Source: Acinetobacter sp. SAAs474
Lineage (GTDB): Bacteria; Pseudomonadota; Gammaproteobacteria; Pseudomonadales; Moraxellaceae
Reading direction: 5' to 3'
Assembly (NCBI RefSeq): GCF_032823475.1
Contig: NZ_CP127915.1
Coordinates: 124,001 to 188,000 of the forward strand
DNA length: 64,000 nt
The position numbers and the translations under genes were made by a program. The notes beneath the pieces are model-generated. The model did no database searches and was not told where the DNA came from. It saw only the letters and a list, made by a program, of their open reading frames with translations. Each line of letters opens with the position of its first letter. Within the stretch, counting starts at the first letter, position 1. Shown here piece after piece: positions 57,345 to 64,000 of the stretch.

Positions 57345-57671
57345 ATGTCGAATAATATCGTAAATACTACTGATGCCAACTTTACAGCTGACGTTTTAGA
57401 ATCTGAAATTCCTGTATTGGTTGATTTTTGGGCAGGCTGGTGTGCACCATGTAAAGCGATTGCACCTGTACTTGAAGTACTGGCAGCTGAATATGAAGGC
57501 AAAGTTAAAATTGTTAAAGTAGATGTCACTTCATGTGAACAAACAGCAGTGAATTTTAATATCCGTAATATTCCAGCATTACTGATGTTTAAAAATGGTG
57601 AAGTCGTTGCACAGCAAGTCGGTGCTGCACCAAAGTCAAAATTAACTGCATTTATTGAAGAAAATATCTAA
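57345..57671 (+). CDS. trxA: Thioredoxin
   Basis: The 108-residue protein is a canonical thioredoxin: VLVDFWAGWCAPCKAIAPVL carries the redox pair Cys33 and Cys36, and NIRNIPALLMFKNGEVV contains the cis-proline. The active site is WCAPC rather than the common WCGPC, a variant seen in some gammaproteobacteria. It reduces cytosolic disulfides for ribonucleotide reductase and other partners. A TTGGAG site precedes the ATG and a strong terminator follows. The trxA-rho order is the common one. Confidence 0.95.
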   Translation: MSNNIVNTTDANFTADVLESEIPVLVDFWAGWCAPCKAIAPVLEVLAAEYEGKVKIVKVDVTSCEQTAVNFNIRNIPALLMFKNGEVVAQQVGAAPKSKLTAFIEENI

Positions 57672-57688
57672 ACTGAACAAAGCATTCA

Positions 57689-57717
57689 ATACGCTATATC
57701 AAATAGCGTATTTTTTT
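57689..57717 (+). terminator. Terminator after trxA
   Basis: ATACGCTAT pairs with ATAGCGTAT around a 5-nt loop and is followed by T7. It separates trxA from rho. Confidence 0.92.
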
Positions 57718-57727
57718 CGCTGAATAT

Positions 57728-57756
57728 TTGACAAAACACTCAATCTCTCTTATATT
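57728..57756 (+). promoter_or_regulatory. Strong sigma-70 promoter of rho
   Basis: TTGACA (57728-57733), a 17-bp spacer and TATATT (57751-57756) form a near-perfect promoter. Transcription would start near 57763, leaving a leader of about 220 nt before rho, in keeping with rho autoregulation by attenuation. Confidence 0.8.
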
Positions 57757-57984
57757 GCTTTATCAAGAAAAAAGGCTTTTAAATCCCTCATTTTCTTATA
57801 CGACACAACACATAAATGCCGCTCGGCAACAGAAATTGTTTTTCACATTTCTCTTTAAACAATATCTCAGTACTCTGGATTGTTATTGTGCAAATCAATT
57901 ACTTTCGTTTTCTTGTACGTCTGCGGCCTATTGTTGCTTCCTTTCTAACCTGTATCTCAGAATTTTAATTCTATCTGACCAAAT

Positions 57985-59253
57985 ATGAATCTAACCGAAC
58001 TCAAGAAAAAACCGATTGGCGAACTCATCAAGATTGCCGAGTTTATGGGCCTTGAAGGAATGGCACGTAACCGTAAGCAAGATATTATTTTTGCCATATT
58101 AAAGCGTCATGCAATGAATGGCGAAGAGATTTTTGGTGATGGCGTTCTGGAAATTTTGGCAGATGGCTTTGGCTTCCTTCGCTCAGCTGCTGGCTCTTAT
58201 TTAGCAGGCCCAGATGACATCTATGTCAGTCCTTCCCAAATTCGTCGCTTTAATTTACGTACTGGTGATACCATCACAGGAACTATTCGCCCACCAAAAG
58301 AAGGCGAACGTTACTTTGCGTTATTAAAAGTCAATCAAATTAATTACGATACGCCAGAAAATTCACGCAATAAAATTCTTTTTGAAAATCTTACCCCACT
58401 CTTTCCAACCGAACAATTGGTGATGGAGCTCGGCAATGGTTCAACTGAAGATTTAACTGCACGTGTGGTGGACTTAATCGCACCGATTGGTAAAGGCCAA
58501 CGTTCAATTATTGTTGCCCCACCAAAAGCTGGTAAAACAATGCTATTACAAAGCATTGCACAATCGATTGTACGCAATAATCCCGAAGTGATTCTGATTG
58601 TGTTACTGATTGACGAACGTCCTGAAGAAGTAACCGAAATGGAACGTACTGTGCGTGGTGAAGTCGTTGCTTCGACTTTCGATGAATCACCAGCACGTCA
58701 TGTTCAAGTTGCTGAAATGGTAATTGAAAAAGCCAAACGTCTGGTTGAGCATAAAAAAGATGTTGTGGTTCTACTCGATTCGATTACCCGTCTTGCACGT
58801 GCATATAACACGGTTATTCCATCTTCAGGAAAAGTATTAACAGGGGGTGTGGATGCCCACGCCTTAGAACGCCCTAAACGTTTCTTTGGTGCTGCCCGTA
58901 ACATTGAAGAAGGTGGTTCACTGACCATTATTTCAACTGCCTTAATTGAAACAGGTAGTAAGATGGATGAAGTGATCTATGAAGAATTCAAAGGAACAGG
59001 CAACCAAGAAATTACCTTAGATCGTCGTATTGCCGAGAAACGTGTTTTCCCTGCAATGAATATCAAGAAATCAGGCACACGTCGTGAAGAACGCCTAATG
59101 GATGAAGATAAATTACGTAAAGTTTGGATTCTACGCAAATTACTTCATCCAATGGATGAACTTGCTGCAATGGAATTCCTATTAGATCGCATGAAAGAGG
59201 CCAAAACCAATGATGACTTCTTTGATCAAATGCGACGCAAGGCATCCAACTAA
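57985..59253 (+). CDS. rho: Transcription termination factor Rho
   Basis: The 422-residue protein is a full-length Rho helicase. The N-terminal RNA-binding part has [20 protein letters not shown] and [15 protein letters not shown]. The ATPase has Walker A APPKAGKT (178-185), Walker [17 protein letters not shown], the Q-loop KGTGNQEI and R-loop residues. Rho ends transcripts at C-rich untranslated sites and often limits its own expression through its leader. It has its own promoter and terminator. Confidence 0.97.
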   Translation: MNLTELKKKPIGELIKIAEFMGLEGMARNRKQDIIFAILKRHAMNGEEIFGDGVLEILADGFGFLRSAAGSYLAGPDDIYVSPSQIRRFNLRTGDTITGTIRPPKEGERYFALLKVNQINYDTPENSRNKILFENLTPLFPTEQLVMELGNGSTEDLTARVVDLIAPIGKGQRSIIVAPPKAGKTMLLQSIAQSIVRNNPEVILIVLLIDERPEEVTEMERTVRGEVVASTFDESPARHVQVAEMVIEKAKRLVEHKKDVVVLLDSITRLARAYNTVIPSSGKVLTGGVDAHALERPKRFFGAARNIEEGGSLTIISTALIETGSKMDEVIYEEFKGTGNQEITLDRRIAEKRVFPAMNIKKSGTRREERLMDEDKLRKVWILRKLLHPMDELAAMEFLLDRMKEAKTNDDFFDQMRRKASN

Positions 59254-59303
59254 ATCACCCAATTATGATGGATGAGGATTGTGCTCATCTCTCTGCTATC
59301 AAG

Positions 59304-59332
59304 CCGAGTTCAGACATGAACTCGGTTTTTTT
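59304..59332 (+). terminator. Terminator after rho
   Basis: CCGAGTTC pairs with GAACTCGG around a 6-nt loop and is followed by T7, about 50 bp after the rho stop. Confidence 0.92.
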
Positions 59333-59971
59333 GTAATATGATATCCACATTAAAGCATTGAATGTCACATCACATTTTCAGCGTCTATCATCTCTAAAAA
59401 TATTCTCATCATACTGAGTTGTAAATCAACACTGCTACACCGTCGCGCCAGTCAAAATAGTCGCCATTATAAATATAAATTAAATAATTTAAAATTTTAT
59501 CCGCACTTCATCACCCTTTTAGCATGATTACATTACACCTTATTAAGCTTAACTATTGCATGGTGATAAAATAAACAATAACTTTATTTTTAACGCTTAT
59601 TTTTGCTTTTGGTTGACACCATTTACACAAAGATACAATTTAGTGTTTTTTATCTCAACTTACTTTTTAAGTTAATGATTATAAAAAATAATTTCAAAAA
59701 AAACCTATATTTTTAGGGGGTTATATTGCATTTAGCCAATATAAATGCCGCTCTTAATTGTTATTTTCTGTTAAAAAAAGCCCTATTTTTCTTCAAATTT
59801 CTCAGTTTTTCTTCATGAAACAGTAGCTATTAAAAAAACTCAGTGGTAGCATATCCGCAGACCAGTTAGACTGCTCCTGCATTGTTACTGCCTAACAAAT
59901 TTAGGAATAATAAAAGCACTTAACAGGCTAACGTAGGTTTTTTTTTATCTCATATTTTAGAGAGTGATGCT
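59333..59971. other. Long AT-rich region upstream of the small lipoprotein gene
   Basis: Nearly 640 bp with no open frame of note. It has poly-A and poly-T tracts, an 8-bp dyad (TTATATTG/CAATATAA at 59721-59744), a TTGACA at 59613 with TACAAT 15 bp on (short spacing), and a T9 run at 59938-59947. It may hold the lipoprotein promoter, a long leader or a small RNA. Nothing firmer can be said. Confidence 0.4.
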
Positions 59972-60217
59972 ATGTTATTCAAAAAAATCGCTATTGCTGC
60001 TGCAGTTGCTACTACTTTAGCTTTCGTTGGTTGTGCTAAAAAAGAAGCTGCTACTGATACAGCTGCATCTGAAGCTACCTCTGAAGCAGCTGTTGCTTCT
60101 GAAGCGATCACTGTTGTTGCTTCTGAAGCTGCTTCTGACGCTAAAGACGCTGCATCTGAAGTTGTAGTATCTGAAACAGTTGAAGTTGCTCCTGCTTCTC
60201 AAGCTGCTGCTAAATAA
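59972..60217 (+). CDS. Small Ala/Ser/Glu-rich lipoprotein
   Basis: The 81-residue protein has a textbook lipoprotein signal: MLFKKIAIAAAVATTLAFVG followed by the lipidated Cys21. The mature 60 residues are built from Ala, Ser, Glu, Thr and Val with repeated SEA motifs and no aromatic residues, suggesting an extended or coiled structure anchored to a membrane. No enzymatic domain is seen. Such small lipoproteins are common in Acinetobacter, but no function can be assigned. It is well expressed in appearance: it uses a near-uniform set of codons. A strong terminator follows. Confidence 0.8.
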   Translation: MLFKKIAIAAAVATTLAFVGCAKKEAATDTAASEATSEAAVASEAITVVASEAASDAKDAASEVVVSETVEVAPASQAAAK

Positions 60218-60230
60218 TCTTACGATTATT

Positions 60231-60271
60231 AGCCAAAAAAAAGAGAACTTACGTTCTCTTTTTTTTTGGCT
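60231..60271. terminator. Bidirectional terminator between the lipoprotein gene and ihfA
   Basis: AGCCA8GAGAAC pairs with GTTCTCT9GGCT around a TTAC loop. Long A and T runs lie within the stem on both strands. It follows the lipoprotein stop by 13 bp. Confidence 0.9.
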
Positions 60272-60302
60272 AAACTTTATAGATAAATCTATAAAGTTTA
60301 GC
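60269..60302 (-). terminator. Perfect palindrome downstream of ihfA
   Basis: A 16-bp perfect inverted repeat (60269-60284 with 60287-60302) has only a 2-base loop. Its left edge shares the GGCT of the previous terminator, so the two hairpins are mutually exclusive. It lies 11 bp past the ihfA stop. Confidence 0.7.
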
Positions 60303-60313
60303 AGAGCAACAGA

Positions 60314-60610
60314 TCAATCGATCTGTTCACTCCCTACACGTTGACGAAATTTTTGCCCAGCACGGAAAGTCACAACACGACGAGCAGAAATTGGAATTTC
60401 CTCGCCTGTTTTAGGATTACGTCCCGGACGTTGACGTTTGTCACGCAACTCAAAATTACCGAATCCAGAAAGTTTGACTTGCTCGCCTGAGATTAGCGCC
60501 TGGCTAATTTCATCAAAGAATAATTCGACCATTTGTTTCGCTTCACGTCGATTTAAACTCGTGAGCTCACTTAAATGATCAGCCATTTCTGCTTTTGTTA
60601 ATGCTGTCAT
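60314..60610 (-). CDS. ihfA: Integration host factor subunit alpha
   Basis: The 98-residue protein is one half of the DNA-bending IHF heterodimer. Motifs include [60 protein letters not shown] with the intercalating proline loop, and [20 protein letters not shown]. The ATG overlaps the pheT stop by 4 bp (ATGA), with GAGG upstream, so it is coupled to pheT. The pheS-pheT-ihfA order equals that of E. coli. Confidence 0.95.
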   Translation of the reverse strand: MTALTKAEMADHLSELTSLNRREAKQMVELFFDEISQALISGEQVKLSGFGNFELRDKRQRPGRNPKTGEEIPISARRVVTFRAGQKFRQRVGSEQID

Positions 60611-62988
60611 GAAGCCCTCAATGTCGCTTGATAAGTGTTTTCTAAAACCTGGAGAATATTATCCATACCAGTTTTAATTTCAGCATCCTCTAATGTACGT
60701 GTTGGATGTTGCCATAGAAGTGCAAATGCTAAAGAACGCTTGCCATCTTCTACACCTTGTCCGGTATATACATCAAACAACCAGCTTGAATCTAATAATG
60801 CACCGCCAGTTGTTTCGATTAATTGCTGAATTTCTCTAACTGCAATCTTATCATTAATTAAAACTGCAATATCACGTCTAACCGATGGAAAACGTGATAA
60901 TTCTGTAAAACTAGATACAAAAGTTTGCAAAATCGCCTGTTGATCCAGCTCGGCTACCCAGGTTACACCTAAATCGAGCTCATTTTCTAACGATGGATGT
61001 AATCGTCCAAAATAGCCAATAGATACTCCATCCACGAAAACTTCAGCAGATTGCCCTGGATGCAACCAAGTACGCGTCGAACGTACAAAATCTGCTTTTA
61101 CACGTGCAGCCGTCAATAAAGCTTCAATATCACCTTTTAAATCAAAAAAGTCCATAGGCACTGGTTTGCCATGCCATGATTCACTTTCTTTTGATCCCAA
61201 TGCAATCATTGCCAATGTGGGTATCTGTTTTAATTCAGTAATATTTTGCGCATTCTGATACTCAAAACGTAAGCCAAGCTCAAAAAAGCGTACACGACCT
61301 TGTTGACGGTTAATATTATATTGCACACACGGCACGAGACTCGACAACAAGGTTGAACGCATCACCGCCAAATCACTAGAAATCGGGTTAGCCAAAGCCA
61401 AAGGATGTACATCTGGATTTAATTGTTTTTCAAGTTTTAAATCAGCAAAGCTAAAGCTAATTGCCTCTTGATAACCCAAAGTCACTAAGGTTTGACGTAA
61501 TGCAGCCAGTTCAAATTGATCTTGATGTTTAGCAAACTTCACATCAATCACAGGCAGACTCATTTGAATGTTATCATAACCATGAATACGTGCAATTTCT
61601 TCGATAAGATCTTGATAAATCACCATATCATAGCGATGTGACGGTGGCAGTACTTGCCATTTGCCTGCTGCTGTTAAATGCACAGTGCAACCCAAACGCG
61701 TTAAACTTTCCGTAATAAAGTCAGCGGCAATATCATAGCCCAGCAGTTGATCTACTTGTGATTGTTGTAATTCAATCATTTCACGCTTTGGTAATAATGC
61801 AGGTTGCTCAGCAATAATAATCGGACCAAAATCACCACCGGCAAGTGCTGCAATTAATTGAGATGCTCGCTGCATCGCCAGCATAGGTAATTCAAAATCA
61901 ACCCCACGCTCATAACGTTGTGATGCATCGGTATGTAAACCAAAGCGACGTGCACGACCTGCTATATGTAGGGGTGCAAAGAATGCCGATTCTAGGAAAA
62001 TTTCTTGGGTCTCATCGGTCACTGATGATGCCAATCCTCCCATAATACCCGCAATCGCCAATGCTTTTTCATCATCAGCAATCACCATCACATCTTCAGA
62101 TAACTCAACTTCCTGATCATTTAATAACAACAGTTTTTCAGCAGTGGTCGCTTGACGTACATGAACTGTACCCTGCACTTTGGCACCATCAAACGCATGT
62201 AATGGCTGTCCCAGTTCCATTAATACATAGTTGGTAATATCAACCAAAATACTATGCTGACGAATGCCTGAACGTGCCAATGCACGCTCCATCCAAACCG
62301 GTGTTACGGCTTGAGTGTTTACATTTTTAATGACACGCCCCAAATAACGTGGGCAACCTTCTGTTTCAATCACAATTGGCTTTGTATCAGTAAGCGTTAC
62401 CGCGACGTCTTGAATATCTGGTGGGGTGAGCGTAATTTGATTAATGACACCAATTTCACGAGCAATCCCACGTATACTAAAACAATCACCACGGTTAGGT
62501 GTAATACTAATATCAATCACGTGATCATCTAGATCTAGATATTCACGAATATCAACCCCAACCGGTGCATCGACGGGTAACTCTAATAAACCATCAATTT
62601 TATCTTCTAAATCAATCTCTGATGCACCACATAGCATACCTTGAGATTCAATACCGCGTAGCTTACCTTTTTTAATTTTAAAATCACCAGGCAATACCGC
62701 GCCAATGGTTGCGACCGGTGCTTTCATACCTGCACGTACATTCGGTGCACCACATACAATTTGTAATGGTGTCTCTGTACCAATATTCACTGTAGTAACA
62801 CGTAGACGGTCAGCATCTGGATGCTGCTCAACGGTTAATACCTCACCCACAACAACACCAGTAAAAGGTTTTGCGGCAGGTGACAGTTCATCAACTTCTA
62901 AACCTAACATGGTCAGTTGATCAGATAATGTCTCTCTATCAATTGCGGGATTCACCCATGTGCGCAACCAATTTTCGCTAATTTTCAT
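60607..62988 (-). CDS. pheT: Phenylalanyl-tRNA synthetase beta subunit
   Basis: The 793-residue subunit pairs with PheS to charge tRNA-Phe. The N-terminal [21 protein letters not shown] leads into an EMAP-like tRNA-binding domain ([32 protein letters not shown]), then the B3/B4 editing domain (RDLG-type CPRYLGRVI), B5, and the C-terminal anticodon-binding FDX-ACB domain ([17 protein letters not shown]). Length matches E. coli PheT (795). It overlaps ihfA by 4 bp and follows pheS by 135 bp. Confidence 0.96.
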   Translation of the reverse strand: MKISENWLRTWVNPAIDRETLSDQLTMLGLEVDELSPAAKPFTGVVVGEVLTVEQHPDADRLRVTTVNIGTETPLQIVCGAPNVRAGMKAPVATIGAVLPGDFKIKKGKLRGIESQGMLCGASEIDLEDKIDGLLELPVDAPVGVDIREYLDLDDHVIDISITPNRGDCFSIRGIAREIGVINQITLTPPDIQDVAVTLTDTKPIVIETEGCPRYLGRVIKNVNTQAVTPVWMERALARSGIRQHSILVDITNYVLMELGQPLHAFDGAKVQGTVHVRQATTAEKLLLLNDQEVELSEDVMVIADDEKALAIAGIMGGLASSVTDETQEIFLESAFFAPLHIAGRARRFGLHTDASQRYERGVDFELPMLAMQRASQLIAALAGGDFGPIIIAEQPALLPKREMIELQQSQVDQLLGYDIAADFITESLTRLGCTVHLTAAGKWQVLPPSHRYDMVIYQDLIEEIARIHGYDNIQMSLPVIDVKFAKHQDQFELAALRQTLVTLGYQEAISFSFADLKLEKQLNPDVHPLALANPISSDLAVMRSTLLSSLVPCVQYNINRQQGRVRFFELGLRFEYQNAQNITELKQIPTLAMIALGSKESESWHGKPVPMDFFDLKGDIEALLTAARVKADFVRSTRTWLHPGQSAEVFVDGVSIGYFGRLHPSLENELDLGVTWVAELDQQAILQTFVSSFTELSRFPSVRRDIAVLINDKIAVREIQQLIETTGGALLDSSWLFDVYTGQGVEDGKRSLAFALLWQHPTRTLEDAEIKTGMDNILQVLENTYQATLRAS

Positions 62989-63123
62989 TTATAAAAACCT
63001 ATGAATAATTTTTAAACCGCTGTATGAATGACATTTTCACCAATAGAGCAATCTTGCTCAGATTAATGCTGAGGCATTGTCATGCATGTAAAGTCACCAT
63101 CAGTCATAAATACATTAACTGTA

Positions 63124-64000
<877 letters not shown>

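Noticed and set aside
57728..57988. Open frame of 86 codons ending at the rho start with an ATGA overlap, a possible leader peptide
   Set aside because: Its TTG start is the -35 element of a strong promoter, so it could not be on the transcript. The composition is random-looking.

Overview
The window looks like a chromosomal segment of an Acinetobacter species (Gammaproteobacteria, Moraxellaceae). The DNA is AT-rich. The proteins recalled from memory as closest are Acinetobacter ones: AdeA/AdeB efflux proteins, SspA, RsmA, GigA/GigB-like stress proteins, an isolated gspE and pheST-ihfA. No taxonomic search was possible, so genus is an inference from protein resemblance; the species is not assigned.

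Layout. 1-5.6 kb (minus strand): an RND multidrug efflux locus with an AdeK/AdeC-type outer-membrane channel (cut by the window edge), a GNAT acetyltransferase, then adeB- and adeA-like genes. A phased 11-bp direct repeat resembling the AdeR operator lies upstream of adeA, but no adeRS pair is adjacent. 6.0-12.2 kb (minus): a five-gene chaperone-usher operon matching the E. coli common pilus (ecpABCDE) in order and protein lengths, without ecpR. 12.7-13.6 kb: an IS5-family (IS427-like) insertion sequence with a frameshifted transposase. 13.8-31.3 kb: mostly housekeeping and envelope genes, namely small secreted protein, GNAT, methyltransferase, TrhA, MHS-type transporter, metallophosphoesterase, phospholipase D-like lipoprotein, PlsC-like acyltransferase, hflX, lrgAB-like pair, a glycosyltransferase-like protein, rsmA-apaH, pdxA, rplM-rpsI and sspAB. 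31.3-38.4 kb: an unknown tail-anchored protein, a possible 40-residue small gene, and a complete rRNA operon on the minus strand (16S, tRNA-Ile, tRNA-Ala, 23S, 5S) with promoter, processing stems and terminator.

38.4-48.8 kb: mlaA, a GigA/GigB-like phosphatase/STAS pair, a nitrilase-family amidase, a small secreted protein, gspE, a DUF432-like gene next to a MscS channel, and a DUF2339 membrane-protein gene split by an in-frame TGA. 48.9-64 kb: polA, then yggT, proC, tilS, accA and ppx (minus), what looks like a decayed FHA-domain gene, trxA, rho, a small Ala/Ser-rich lipoprotein, and ihfA-pheT-pheS (minus, pheS cut by the window edge).

The accessory part is the first 14 kb (efflux, pilus, IS element). 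The remainder is core chromosome. No CRISPR array, prophage, toxin-antitoxin module or obvious defence island was seen. The items most worth a second look are the orphan AdeR-like operator, the Ecp-type pilus without its regulator, the TGA-split DUF2339 gene, the FHA remnant next to trxA, a poly-A tract that puts a signal peptide out of frame with its ATG, and a possible 40-residue small protein ending at a terminator downstream of sspAB.
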